64,000 nucleotides of DNA from Candidatus Korobacter versatilis (GTDB taxonomy: Bacteria; Acidobacteriota; Terriglobia; Terriglobales; Acidobacteriaceae): the NCBI GenBank assembly GCA_016185395.1, contig JACPNR010000010.1, positions 62,001 through 126,000 of the forward strand. The letters are read 5' to 3'. The notes under the pieces were generated by a model. It saw only the letters and a list, made by a program, of their open reading frames with translations, searched no databases and was not told the DNA's origin. Shown here piece after piece: positions 33,424 through 42,632 of the stretch. The first letter of the stretch is position 1. Each line of letters opens with the position of its first letter. The translations under genes and the position numbers were made by a program.

Positions 33424-34347
33424 ATGCCGGAGCCCGAGTCGCCCTTGCTCGTCGTTGGCTCCGTGGCCTTCGACACCATCAAGACACCACACGGCAAGCA
33501 GGAGCGCATCCTCGGCGGCTCCGCGACATATTTTTCCCTGGCCGCGAGTTATTTCACCGATGTCCGCGTGATCGCCGTGGTTGGCGAGGATTTCACCGGC
33601 GCGCACGAAGCGGTGATGACGGACCGGGGCGTGGACACCCGCGGCATCCAGCGCGCCAAAGGGAAAACGTTCCACTGGGCGGGCGAGTATGGCGACAACC
33701 TCAACGAAGCCAAGACGCACCTGACCGAGCTGAACGTCTTCGAAGACTTCAAGCCGCAGGTGCCGGCCGAATTTGCCGATTCCGGTTTCCTGTTCCTCGC
33801 GAACATCGATCCGGTGTTGCAGGCGCAGGTGCGAAGCAGCATGCCTGGCGTCCAGCTCACCGGCGGCGACACGATGAATTTCTGGATCGGCGGGAAGCGG
33901 CGAGAGCTGCAGGAGACGCTCAAGCTCGTGGACATCCTGCTCGTCAACGATGGCGAAGCGAAGATGCTGGCCGAAGACAACAGCCTGCCGCGCGCGGCGC
34001 ACAAGATCCGCGCCATGGGTCCGAAGGCCGTGGTGATCAAGCACGGCGAGTATGGCGCGACCATCTTCTTTGCCGACAACAAGCATCCGTTCCGCGCGCC
34101 CGCGCTGCCACTCGATGAAGTGCGCGATCCGACCGGTGCGGGCGACAGTTTTGCCGGCGGCTTCATGGGATACATCGCTTCGCAAGGCAAACTAGATCGC
34201 GAAGTCCTGAAGCGGGCGATGTTCTACGGCGGCGTGATGGGCTCGTTCGCGGTGGAGCGCTTCGGCACCGAGCGGCTGCAATCGCTCACGCGCGAGGAGA
34301 TCGAGGCGCGCTTCGAGTTGTTCCGCGAACTCACGCACCTGGAATAG
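33424..34347 (+). CDS. PfkB family sugar or nucleoside kinase
   Basis: A 307-residue ribokinase-fold kinase. VGSVAFDTIKTP opens the protein; ILGGSATYFSLAASYF forms the substrate-binding glycine pair; the catalytic and ATP site is DPTGAGDSFAGGF with Asp as base. The order is complete. Spacing of two bases from mtnP implies joint expression and a role close to the methylthioadenosine products, such as a purine nucleoside or methylthioribose kinase, but this is inference. No other salvage genes lie near. Confidence 0.88.
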   Translation: MPEPESPLLVVGSVAFDTIKTPHGKQERILGGSATYFSLAASYFTDVRVIAVVGEDFTGAHEAVMTDRGVDTRGIQRAKGKTFHWAGEYGDNLNEAKTHLTELNVFEDFKPQVPAEFADSGFLFLANIDPVLQAQVRSSMPGVQLTGGDTMNFWIGGKRRELQETLKLVDILLVNDGEAKMLAEDNSLPRAAHKIRAMGPKAVVIKHGEYGATIFFADNKHPFRAPALPLDEVRDPTGAGDSFAGGFMGYIASQGKLDREVLKRAMFYGGVMGSFAVERFGTERLQSLTREEIEARFELFRELTHLE

Positions 34348-34352
34348 TGGAC

Positions 34353-34377
34353 GTGCACGGTCCACAGTGGCCGAGGT
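34353..34377. repeat. GTCCAC-family interspersed repeat
   Basis: GCACGGTCCACAGTGGCCGAGG is nearly the reverse complement of the right part of the repeat at 32455-32470. It provides the bases just before the glycosyltransferase ribosome-binding site. Confidence 0.55.
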
Positions 34378-34381
34378 GAGA

Positions 34382-36046
34382 ATGCCGGTCCGAGCGGCTG
34401 ACGCAGTCCCGAGGCAGAGACAGGACACCGTCCTGGTCGTCCTGCTCGCCGGGTTCGCCTCCATCTGCGCGTTCCTTTACTACTTCACCCGCGGCCAGAT
34501 CCTGCTCTACGGCGATTCGGTGGCGCACATCAACATTGCGCGCCGCGTCTTCGACTCCATGACACCGAGCATCTTTGGCTTCGGGACGGTGTGGCTGCCG
34601 CTGCCGCACATGCTTATCCTGCCGTTCATCGTCCCGCTGGATTGGTGGCAGTCCGGTATCGGCGGCTCGGTCTACTCCATGTTCGCGTACGTCTTCGCCT
34701 GCGCCGGCATCTTCCGGCTCACGCTGCGCTTGACGCAGTCGCGCGCGGCCGCGTGGGTGGCGTTCCTGGTGTTCGCGGCGAACCCAAGCATGCTCTACAT
34801 GCAGTCCACCGCGATGACGGAGCCGCTGTGCATCGCGCTCTTTATCTGGATCGCGGTGCTCTTCATCGAGTTCGAGGAAGCATCGCGCCGCGACGAACAT
34901 AACGACGACGCCAGCGCGGCGCGTTCGCTCACGCGCTGCGGATGGTGCATCGCCGGCATGGCGCTCACACGCTACGACGGATGGTTCTCCGGGCTCATCT
35001 TCGTGCTGGTTGCATTCGCGGTGTTGATCGCCCGGCACGGCTGGAGCTTCCTGACGCGGGCGCGCACTCCGCTGTGGCGCGGCGCACGGAACCTGGCACT
35101 CATCGCCGCGGCTGCACCGAGCGGATGGTTGGCGTGGAACTGGCTGCTTTCCGGGCACCCCTTCGATTTCGCACTCGGACCGTACTCCGCCAAGGCCATT
35201 GCCGCGCGCACCGCGATGCCGAACGCGACGTATCCGGGCCAGCATTCACTTGCTGTTGCCGCAACGTTCTTCCGCAAATGCGCGGAGATGAACCTCGGTG
35301 AGGCGCCCTGGCACCACGTGGTGTTCCTCACTGCGCTCTTCGGCACGCTGTTGGCGGTCATGTTGAACCGGCGCTTGTGGCCGGCGCTGATGCTGTGGCT
35401 CTCGTGGCCGTTCTATACGCTCTCGCTCGCGTACGGCGACGTGCCCATCTTCATGCCGATGTGGTGGCCGTACTCGTATTACAACGACCGCTTTGGATTG
35501 CAGTTGCTGCCGGGAATCGCGTTGGGAGTGGGGTTGGCGGTGAGGGCTGCCGACGTAATCGTGCGCGGACTGCAAGCTACGCAAGAAATGGCGTGGGCCC
35601 GCAATGCAGTGGCCGCGGCCCTGCTGCTCGTGACCGCCGCGACGTACCAGACCGCATGGCGCGTCACGCCCATCACGCTGCGCGAAGCGCGCGCGGTTTC
35701 GAAGGCGCGCATCCCGCTGGAGGCGCGGCTTGCCGACGCGTTGCGCCAGCTACCGCCCGATTCGCGCATCCTCATCAACATGTCGGAGCACGGCGGCGGG
35801 CTCCAGCGCGCCGGTATCCCGCTGCGCCGCACCATCAACGAGAGCACGCACGCGCACAGCGAGATGCCCAACGGACTGTGGGAGCGCGCGCTCGCCGACC
35901 CGAAGCAGTATGTGGACTTCGTCGTCGCATTCGCCGGCGACCCCGTCGCGCAATCGGCGGCCGCGCACCGCAACGACCTGCGTCCGCTGCTCGTCATCCA
36001 CAGCGAAGGCCAGGCTCCCGCCACTATCTACGCGGTAAACAAGTGA
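34382..36046 (+). CDS. Multi-pass membrane glycosyltransferase-like protein
   Basis: A 554-residue protein with about ten or more membrane segments and an N-terminal acidic loop after the first helix (ILLYGDSVAHINIARRV), as in GT-C fold enzymes of the ArnT/PMT type that use lipid-linked sugars. The C-terminal about 120 residues are soluble. Such enzymes transfer sugar to lipid A, proteins or polymers. GAGGTGAG precedes ATG 34382 by one to two bases, and a GTG at 34367 is less likely. Family assignment is from topology and the loop, so it is only moderately certain. Confidence 0.65.
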   Translation: MPVRAADAVPRQRQDTVLVVLLAGFASICAFLYYFTRGQILLYGDSVAHINIARRVFDSMTPSIFGFGTVWLPLPHMLILPFIVPLDWWQSGIGGSVYSMFAYVFACAGIFRLTLRLTQSRAAAWVAFLVFAANPSMLYMQSTAMTEPLCIALFIWIAVLFIEFEEASRRDEHNDDASAARSLTRCGWCIAGMALTRYDGWFSGLIFVLVAFAVLIARHGWSFLTRARTPLWRGARNLALIAAAAPSGWLAWNWLLSGHPFDFALGPYSAKAIAARTAMPNATYPGQHSLAVAATFFRKCAEMNLGEAPWHHVVFLTALFGTLLAVMLNRRLWPALMLWLSWPFYTLSLAYGDVPIFMPMWWPYSYYNDRFGLQLLPGIALGVGLAVRAADVIVRGLQATQEMAWARNAVAAALLLVTAATYQTAWRVTPITLREARAVSKARIPLEARLADALRQLPPDSRILINMSEHGGGLQRAGIPLRRTINESTHAHSEMPNGLWERALADPKQYVDFVVAFAGDPVAQSAAAHRNDLRPLLVIHSEGQAPATIYAVNK

Positions 36047-36074
36047 CGCGGGCTGCTCCGGCGCGTTGAGCGTG

Positions 36075-36080
36075 TAGAAT
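36075..36080 (+). promoter_or_regulatory. -10-like TAGAAT before mgtC, leaderless spacing
   Basis: TAGAAT ends nine bases before the ATG with no Shine-Dalgarno sequence between. Confidence 0.4.
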
Positions 36081-36089
36081 CCAGCCGTT

Positions 36090-36788
36090 ATGCACTCGCT
36101 CATGCAGCTACTGTGGCCGGACTGGGCTTTTCTCGTGCCGACGCTCACGCGTCTCGTGCTTGCGGCCGTGCTCGGCGGCGCCATTGGGCTCGAGCGCGAG
36201 CTCAAGCACAAGCCTGCCGGGCTGCGTACCAATCTGTTCATCTGCGTGGGCGCGGCGATGTTCACGCTGCTCTCCGACCGGCTCGCGGGCGCATACGGCG
36301 GAGACCACACGCGCATCGCGGCCCAGATCATCCCCGGCATCGGTTTCATCGGCGCGGGCTCCATCCTGCATTCGCGCGGGAGCGTGACCGGGCTCACGAC
36401 CGCGGCCACGCTCTTCGTGGTCGCTTCGATCGGCATGGCGGTCGGCGGCGGGCTTTACGTCACCGCTGTGCTCGCGACCATCATCGTCGGTATCGCACTC
36501 AACTCGCTGCTCTGGTTCGAGACCCGGTTCAACCTGAAACCGCTCGTCGTGCATTACGACGTAGTGTCCGCCCAGGCCGACGCCCTGATCGCTGACGTGA
36601 ACCAGGTGCTCAGGGACGAGGGCCACGCGATGCGCAGCGTGCAGATCGCGCGGCAGGAGAGTGGCACGGCTCGCCTGCAGTTCACCGTGGAAGCGACGCG
36701 ACGCGAGCAGCATGACCTGTTTGACCGCTTCCGGCACCTGGCGAGCGCGCAAGAAGTACATTCCTCCACCCCCGAACTGGTCGAGTAA
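36090..36788 (+). CDS. MgtC/SapB family membrane protein
   Basis: A 232-residue protein. The MgtC domain (about residues 18-150) shows RLVLAAVLGGAIGLEREL, PAGLRTNLFICVGAAMFTLLS and RIAAQIIPGIGFIGAGSIL, then GLTTAATLFVVASIGMAVGGG. A C-terminal ACT-like cytoplasmic domain follows (residues 155-230). The family modulates magnesium homeostasis and ATP synthase in pathogens; in others its role is open. dapF starts four bases after the stop, so it heads the envelope operon. Confidence 0.9.
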   Translation: MHSLMQLLWPDWAFLVPTLTRLVLAAVLGGAIGLERELKHKPAGLRTNLFICVGAAMFTLLSDRLAGAYGGDHTRIAAQIIPGIGFIGAGSILHSRGSVTGLTTAATLFVVASIGMAVGGGLYVTAVLATIIVGIALNSLLWFETRFNLKPLVVHYDVVSAQADALIADVNQVLRDEGHAMRSVQIARQESGTARLQFTVEATRREQHDLFDRFRHLASAQEVHSSTPELVE

Positions 36789-36791
36789 CCG

Positions 36792-37577
36792 ATGCCGGCG
36801 ATCCCGTTCGTCAAAGCCAGCGCTTGCGGCAACGACTTCCTGCTCATCGAAGGCATGCACATGCCGCCGGACCTCGTTGCGTTTGCCAAAAGGATCTGTG
36901 ACCGCCACAACGGCGTGGGCGCAGACGGCGTGGAGTGGCTGCTGCCGGACAAAGAAGCCAGCGTCCGCGCACGGTTGTTCAATGCGGACGGCTCCGAGGC
37001 AGAGATCAGCGGCAACGGAACGCGCTGCGTGGCGGCACATTGGGTGGATGAGCGCGGTGGCGAGACACTGACGGTCCGCACCGGCGCGGGCGTTAAGACG
37101 TGCAGGCTAACCGCCCACGACGCGAATGTGTATTGGTTCGAGACGGACATGGGCGAGCCGCAAGTGGGCGATGAGTTTGCCATCAAGCTCGCGTTCGGTG
37201 AGGTGCGCGGAGTCCCCGTGTCGATGGGGAACCCGCATTTTGTTGTTTTCGTGCCCGAGTTCTCGCCCGGGTGGCAGGCCGAAGCGGCCGAGATCGGGAA
37301 GCACCACGACTTCAAGTACGGCATTAACGTTGAGCTCGTACGTGCCAGCAAATCGGACGCCATCGAGATGCGCATCTTCGAGCGCGGTGCGGGCGAGACC
37401 CAGTCTTCCGGGACAGGCTCCTGCGCGGCTGCGGTAGCTTCCATCCATGCGAAGAAGGCGGCATCGCCGGTGAAGGTCATCGCGCCGGGCGGAGTGCAGA
37501 CCGTTCGCTGGGACGGCCAATCGGTCTTCCTCAACGGGCCGGCACAGCTCATCTGCCGCGGCGAGTTTTTCATTTAA
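36792..37577 (+). CDS. dapF: Diaminopimelate epimerase
   Basis: A 261-residue enzyme that interconverts LL- and meso-diaminopimelate for lysine and peptidoglycan. FVKASACGNDFLLIEG opens the protein. The two catalytic cysteines are in EISGNGTRC (about residue 79) and SSGTGSCAAA (about 214). Length is slightly shorter than the usual 270-280. It is followed by ldcA and mpl, which use the diaminopimelate-containing peptides. Confidence 0.93.
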   Translation: MPAIPFVKASACGNDFLLIEGMHMPPDLVAFAKRICDRHNGVGADGVEWLLPDKEASVRARLFNADGSEAEISGNGTRCVAAHWVDERGGETLTVRTGAGVKTCRLTAHDANVYWFETDMGEPQVGDEFAIKLAFGEVRGVPVSMGNPHFVVFVPEFSPGWQAEAAEIGKHHDFKYGINVELVRASKSDAIEMRIFERGAGETQSSGTGSCAAAVASIHAKKAASPVKVIAPGGVQTVRWDGQSVFLNGPAQLICRGEFFI

Positions 37578-37598
37578 GATTGCGGGGACGGTCGCCTG

Positions 37599-38582
37599 AT
37601 GCCTTCTCCCGCGCCAACCCGCCGCAAACCTCCCGCGCTCCTGCCCGGCGACACCGTTGGCATCGTTGCGCCGGCGTCGAATCTGCAACCCGCGATGCTC
37701 GAGGCCGGCGTACGCGGCCTAGAGCGCATGGGATACCGCCCGTTCTACCTGCCGTCCATCCTCGACCAGGACATCTTCTTTGCCGGATCGGTCGAGCGGC
37801 GCGCGCGCGAGCTGGAAGAGATGTTCGGGCGCGAGGAAGTGCGCGCCATCCTCTGTGCCCGCGGCGGCTATGGCGCGAATACTTTACTGGGGGCGCTGGA
37901 CCTGAAGAAGATCGCCGTGCATCCGAAGATCTTCTGCGGGTGCAGCGACATCACCACGCTGCTCACTTACTTCACCGACGCCGGCGGCTTCGTGACCTTG
38001 CACGGTCCGATGGTGACAAAAGATTTTGCCGGTCAGCCGGGAAGCGGCGTCGAGCTTGCTTCGTGGCAGGCGGCGGTCAGCGGGAAGGCGGAGTGGGAGA
38101 TCGCGAGCAGCGACGTCCGCACGCTCGTCGAGGGAAGTGCCGAAGGCGTGCTCTACGGTGGATGTCTCTCGATGCTGGTTGCGTCGCTCGGCACGCCGTA
38201 TGAGATCGAGACGAGCGGCACCATCCTCTTCATGGAGGACGTGGCCACCAAACCCTACCAGATCGACCGCATGCTGATGCACTTGCGTCTGGCGGGTAAG
38301 TTCGAAGGCGTGCGCGGCATCGTGCTGGGCGAGATGCTCGACTGCAAGCAGCACCCGGACCAGAAGTACACGCTCGACGAAGTCATCTTGCGCGTGGTCG
38401 GGGAGCTTGGCGTTCCCGTCGCGACCGGGCTGAAGTCCGGGCACGTCACGGGCGAAAACATCACGTTGCCCATCGGCGTGCGCGCGCGTCTCGCCGCAAA
38501 CCAGAACGTGAAGCTGACGGTGCTCGAGTCCGCGACTGCGCCGCGCTCGGCGGAAAAGCCCACGGCGCGAGGACGCTCGTAG
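37599..38582 (+). CDS. ldcA: Muramoyltetrapeptide L,D-carboxypeptidase (S66)
   Basis: A 327-residue serine peptidase that removes the terminal D-Ala of murein tetrapeptide. The nucleophile Ser is in FCGCSDITTLL, the Glu in LFMEDVATKPYQIDRML, and the His in SGHVTGENITLPIG, giving the Ser-Glu-His triad of the S66 family. No signal peptide is visible, so it is cytoplasmic and belongs to recycling. The start is ATG 37599; a 21-base gap separates it from dapF, and mpl starts one base after its stop. Confidence 0.92.
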   Translation: MPSPAPTRRKPPALLPGDTVGIVAPASNLQPAMLEAGVRGLERMGYRPFYLPSILDQDIFFAGSVERRARELEEMFGREEVRAILCARGGYGANTLLGALDLKKIAVHPKIFCGCSDITTLLTYFTDAGGFVTLHGPMVTKDFAGQPGSGVELASWQAAVSGKAEWEIASSDVRTLVEGSAEGVLYGGCLSMLVASLGTPYEIETSGTILFMEDVATKPYQIDRMLMHLRLAGKFEGVRGIVLGEMLDCKQHPDQKYTLDEVILRVVGELGVPVATGLKSGHVTGENITLPIGVRARLAANQNVKLTVLESATAPRSAEKPTARGRS

Positions 38583-38583
38583 C

Positions 38584-40023
38584 ATGCGCGCCGGCGACGC
38601 ATCACAGCAGCACGTCCACCTCATCGGCATCTGCGGCACCGCAATGGCTTCGCTCGCCGGCATGCTGAAGCAGCGCGGCTTCAAGGTGACTGGATCGGAC
38701 GCAGCGGTTTACCCGCCGATGTCCGACTTGCTCGCCAGTCTCAACATCCCCGTCTCGCAGCCTTACAGCGAAGCGAACCTGAAGCCGCGTCCGGACATGG
38801 TCGTGGTGGGCAACGCGATATCGCGCGGTAATCCGGAACTTGAATACGTCCTCGACGAACGCATCGTCCTCCGCTCGTTGCCGCAGGTGGTACAGGAGCA
38901 GTTCCTCCGCACGCGTGAATCGGTGGTCGTGGCCGGCACGCATGGCAAGACGACCACCACGTCGATGCTCGCTTGGATATTCCAGACCGCGAACAAGAAC
39001 CCGTCATTTCTGATCGGTGGGATTGCGGAGAATTTTGGCTCCAGTTTTGCCGTGAAGCAAGGGCGCCACTTCATCATCGAAGGCGACGAGTACGACACCG
39101 CCTTCTTCGACAAGGGGCCGAAGTTCCTGCACTACCTGCCGCAGTCGGCCATCCTGACGAGCGTGGAGTTCGACCATGCGGACATCTACGCCGACCTCGA
39201 CGCGGTGAAACTGGCGTTCAAGCGATTGGTGAACCTGGTGCCGCGCAAGGGGACCATCGTGGCGCAGGACAACGACGCCAACGTCGAGGAGTGCCTTACC
39301 AAGGCCTTCTGTGCGGTCGAGCGCTACGGCTTCGAGAAGGATTCGCACTGGCGCATCGCAGGCGTGAGGTACGGGCCGGAGCACACGACCTGGCGGGTGC
39401 ACAAGGAAGGGAAGCCGTGGGCAGAGCTCGAGTTCGAGCTCGCGGGCGAGTACAACGTGCTCAACGCCACTGCGGCCGCGGCGCTGGCGTCGCACTACGA
39501 GATCGCACCAACGAAGATCGCGGAAGCGCTGAAGACCTTCAAGAGCGTGAAGCGGCGGTTGGAAGTGAAGGCCGAGGTGGCGGGCATCACCATCATCGAC
39601 GACTTCGCGCACCATCCCACCGCTATCGCGGGAACGCTCAAGGCCGTGCGAACGCGATGGCCGAAGGCGCGGATATGGGCCATCTTCGAGCCGCGCTCGA
39701 ACACGCTGCGCCGGAAGATCTTCGAGGACGAACTGGTGAAGAGCCTCGCCCTCGCCGACGCGGTTGCCATCGCCAGCGTGTTTAAGCCGGAAGCGATCCC
39801 CGAGGGCCAGCGCCTGGAGACGTCCGCGCTTATCCGCGGACTGAAGAAAGCGGGGCGGCCAGCGTCAGAATTCGCGGACGCCGACGCCATCGTGGAGAAG
39901 GTCGCGCCGCAGTTGCGTCCCGGGGAAGTGGTGGTGATCCTGTCGAACGGCGGATTCGGCGGCATCTATGAGAAACTGCCGCAGCGCCTGAGAACCCTGC
40001 ACGAGGTCGCGAGCAAAGCTTGA
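38584..40023 (+). CDS. mpl: UDP-MurNAc:L-Ala-gamma-D-Glu-meso-DAP ligase
   Basis: A 479-residue Mur ligase family enzyme. HLIGICGTAMASLAGMLKQRG is the N-terminal domain signature, GTHGKTTTTSMLAW the ATP loop, and DDFAHHPTAIAGTL the C-terminal domain signature. Motifs and length fit Mpl, which joins the recovered tripeptide to UDP-MurNAc. A MurC identity is possible but less likely next to ldcA and dapF. Confidence 0.9.
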   Translation: MRAGDASQQHVHLIGICGTAMASLAGMLKQRGFKVTGSDAAVYPPMSDLLASLNIPVSQPYSEANLKPRPDMVVVGNAISRGNPELEYVLDERIVLRSLPQVVQEQFLRTRESVVVAGTHGKTTTTSMLAWIFQTANKNPSFLIGGIAENFGSSFAVKQGRHFIIEGDEYDTAFFDKGPKFLHYLPQSAILTSVEFDHADIYADLDAVKLAFKRLVNLVPRKGTIVAQDNDANVEECLTKAFCAVERYGFEKDSHWRIAGVRYGPEHTTWRVHKEGKPWAELEFELAGEYNVLNATAAAALASHYEIAPTKIAEALKTFKSVKRRLEVKAEVAGITIIDDFAHHPTAIAGTLKAVRTRWPKARIWAIFEPRSNTLRRKIFEDELVKSLALADAVAIASVFKPEAIPEGQRLETSALIRGLKKAGRPASEFADADAIVEKVAPQLRPGEVVVILSNGGFGGIYEKLPQRLRTLHEVASKA

Positions 40024-40046
40024 GCCGCCAAAAAACTCTGCGCCGG

Positions 40047-41843
40047 ATGAAGCGGCCGTCTGCCCTCGTCTTCTTACTCCTGCTCGCATCGCTGGCCGCG
40101 CGCGCGGTGCCCGCCGTGCCGGTGGATTACAGCGTGTCGCTGCGCGAGACCGGTCGCCATCTGCTGCACGTCCGGATGCAACTGGCCGGCACTTCGTCCG
40201 AGCGCGACATCCAGTTGCCGGTCTGGAACGCGCTCTACCAGATCCGCGATTTCGCACAGTACGTGCGTTACGTCCACGCAACGGACACCGCCGGCCGCGC
40301 GCTCAGCGTCCGCAAACTCGACAAGACGACGTGGCGCATCTCCGGTGCGGAGTCCGGCGCCATCGTCGACTACCTCGTCTATGCCGATACGCCTGGCCCC
40401 TACGGGCTGCAGGCGAACACACAGCATGCGTTCTTCAACCTCGCTCAGCTGCTGATGTATCCGGTGGATGCGCACGAGTCGCCGATGACGGTCACCTTCA
40501 CCGACCTGCCCTCCGGGTGGAAGATCGCTACGCCCCTGCTCGTGCTCAACGTCCGCAACGGGCAGCACACCTTCACCGCGCGCACGTACGACCGGCTGGT
40601 CGATGGTCCGGTGGACATCGGTACCTTCGCCGAGGCCGACTTCGATCAGGACGGCGCGCATTATCGCGTCGTGGTCGACGCCGATCCCGCCGACTACAAG
40701 ATGGACCAGATCGTGGCGATGGCGAAGAAGCTCACGCGCTCGGAAATCGCGTGGATGAACGAGCGTCCTTTCACCGAATACATGTTCCTCTACCACTTTC
40801 CGCGCGGCCCGGGTTCGGGCGGCATGGAGCACGCTTACGCCACCGCCATCGACGTGAACGCCGAGCGACTGAATGACGACCCACTCGCGCTGCCGGGCGT
40901 CACGGCGCACGAGTTCTTCCACCTGTGGAACGTGAAGCGGCTGCGTCCGGCGTCACTCGAGCCCATTGATTACACCAAGGAGCAGTACACGCGCTCGCTC
41001 TGGTTCAGCGAGGGCTTCACCTCGACAGTGGGCGACTACATGCTCGCTCGCGCGGGATACTTCGACGAGCGCAGCTATCTCGAAAACCTGGCGCGCGAGA
41101 TACGGACGCTGCAGCTGCGTCCCGCGCACCTCACGCAGAGCGCCGAGGATTCGAGTCTAGACACGTGGTTCGATAAATATCCGCAGTACCGGTTGCCCGA
41201 GCGTTCCATCTCCTATTACAACAAGGGCGAGATCCTCGGCGTGCTGCTCGACCTCGCGGTGCGCGACGCAACCAACGGACGCAAGAGCCTGCGCGAGGTC
41301 TTCCAGTTCATGAATGACCAGTACGCGCACCAGGGGCGTCCGTTCCCGGACACGCAAGGCGTGCGCGACGCGACCGAGGCCGTGACGCATCGCGACTTTG
41401 CGTGGTTCTTCGAGCCGTACGTTGCCGGCTTAGAAGAGCTGCCTTATGACCGGCTATTTGCCACCGTCGGACTGCGGCTGAACCGGAAGCGCGTCACCAT
41501 CCCGTACACCGGATTCACGACGGTCAAGAATTTCGACCAGCCGCCGGTGGTGGTCCTTATCGAAGATGGCAGCGAGGCCGCGCGCTCGGGCCTGGAACAG
41601 GGCGACCAGATCGCCGCCGTCAATGGCAAGACGCTGAGCGAAGACCTGGACGAGCGGCTCAGCGAGCTGCGCGTGGGCGATACCATCCGCTTGCGCGCGG
41701 TGGGACGCAAAGGCTCGCGCGAGATCAAGCTCACGCTCGGCGGGCAATCGCAGGATGAGTTCAGCTTCTCCGACGTGGACGGCGTCACGCCGGCACAGCG
41801 CGCGCGGCGCGCCGCATGGCTGCGCGGCGAAGCGGAGCCATAG
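40047..41843 (+). CDS. M61 glycyl aminopeptidase with PDZ domain
   Basis: A 598-residue secreted protein with a signal peptide (MKRPSALVFLLLLASLAARA). An N-terminal beta domain is followed by the gluzincin catalytic domain: TAHEFFHLWNVKRLRP with HEFFH at about 288-292, and LWFSEGFTS supplying the third ligand. A PDZ domain is at about residues 490-575 (VVLIEDGSEAARSGLEQGDQI). These enzymes release N-terminal Gly or Ala. The ATG at 40047 is preferred over TTG 40020, which overlaps mpl, because the signal peptide starts there. Confidence 0.9.
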   Translation: MKRPSALVFLLLLASLAARAVPAVPVDYSVSLRETGRHLLHVRMQLAGTSSERDIQLPVWNALYQIRDFAQYVRYVHATDTAGRALSVRKLDKTTWRISGAESGAIVDYLVYADTPGPYGLQANTQHAFFNLAQLLMYPVDAHESPMTVTFTDLPSGWKIATPLLVLNVRNGQHTFTARTYDRLVDGPVDIGTFAEADFDQDGAHYRVVVDADPADYKMDQIVAMAKKLTRSEIAWMNERPFTEYMFLYHFPRGPGSGGMEHAYATAIDVNAERLNDDPLALPGVTAHEFFHLWNVKRLRPASLEPIDYTKEQYTRSLWFSEGFTSTVGDYMLARAGYFDERSYLENLAREIRTLQLRPAHLTQSAEDSSLDTWFDKYPQYRLPERSISYYNKGEILGVLLDLAVRDATNGRKSLREVFQFMNDQYAHQGRPFPDTQGVRDATEAVTHRDFAWFFEPYVAGLEELPYDRLFATVGLRLNRKRVTIPYTGFTTVKNFDQPPVVVLIEDGSEAARSGLEQGDQIAAVNGKTLSEDLDERLSELRVGDTIRLRAVGRKGSREIKLTLGGQSQDEFSFSDVDGVTPAQRARRAAWLRGEAEP

Positions 41844-42575
41844 GTGCGCAAGCTCGTAGCCATCGTCCGCACCGCGCTCGTGCTGTTGTTCCTCGTCTTC
41901 TACTTGCCGCTCGCAGCGCTCATCGCGTTTCCGTGGAGCCTGCTCGTTGGGAACGCCAACTTCCTCTATGCCTGCGGCATGTTCGGCGCGCGCGCCGCGG
42001 TGCGCATCGCCGGCATCCGCGTGGTTCGGGAAGGGCTCGAGCGCCTCGATCCGCAAGGGACGTACATCTACATGTGCAACCACGTTTCAAACATCGACCC
42101 GCCCGTGGTCGTGCCGGCGATCCCGCGGCGTACGTCGGTGCTGGTCAAGCGCGAGTTGTTCAAGGTGCCCATCTTGGGGAAAGCGATGCGCATGGGCTCG
42201 CTCGTCCCAGTCGACCGCACGAACCGCGATGCTGCCATCCGCAGCCTGGGCGCGGCGAGCGAAGTCATGCGCACCGGCATCAACATGACCGTCTTCCCCG
42301 AAGGGACGCGCTCGCGCGGCGGGAAACTGCTGCCGTTCAAGAAGGGCCCGTTCTATCTGGCGATGGAGAGCGGCGTGCCGGTGGTGCCGATGACCATCCT
42401 AAACAGTTACGAGCTCATGCCCCCGGGACAGAACTACGCGCTGCCGGGCGAGGTGCGAGTGATCTTTCACGCGCCGCTCGACCCCAAAGATTTCGAGGAC
42501 AAAGACCAGTTGATGGAGGCGGTGCGGAACGCCATCGCCGGGCCGCTAGAAAGGCATGACCACGAAGGACACTAA
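41844..42575 (+). CDS. plsC: 1-acyl-sn-glycerol-3-phosphate acyltransferase
   Basis: A 243-residue acyltransferase of phospholipid synthesis. An N-terminal membrane helix (about residues 8-32) is followed by NHVSNIDPPVV (H-x4-D), the LVKRELFKVPILG helix and FPEGTRSRGG. It begins with GTG on the base following the M61 stop. The C-terminal residues HDHEGH and the stop are encoded by a CACGAAGG-family repeat, so the reading frame now ends inside the repeat. The catalytic domain is intact. Confidence 0.88.
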   Translation: MRKLVAIVRTALVLLFLVFYLPLAALIAFPWSLLVGNANFLYACGMFGARAAVRIAGIRVVREGLERLDPQGTYIYMCNHVSNIDPPVVVPAIPRRTSVLVKRELFKVPILGKAMRMGSLVPVDRTNRDAAIRSLGAASEVMRTGINMTVFPEGTRSRGGKLLPFKKGPFYLAMESGVPVVPMTILNSYELMPPGQNYALPGEVRVIFHAPLDPKDFEDKDQLMEAVRNAIAGPLERHDHEGH

Positions 42576-42632
42576 GGTTCACGAAGGTAAGAGAAACCGC
42601 ACTTGATTTTCCCCTTCGTGCCCGTCGTGGTT
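42559..42632. repeat. CACGAAGG-family inverted interspersed repeat
   Basis: ACCACGAAGGACACTAAGG at the left and CCTTCGTGCCCGTCGTGGT at the right form imperfect inverted arms. The left arm encodes the end of plsC and the right arm abuts the stop of the minus-strand lipoprotein gene. Confidence 0.75.
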
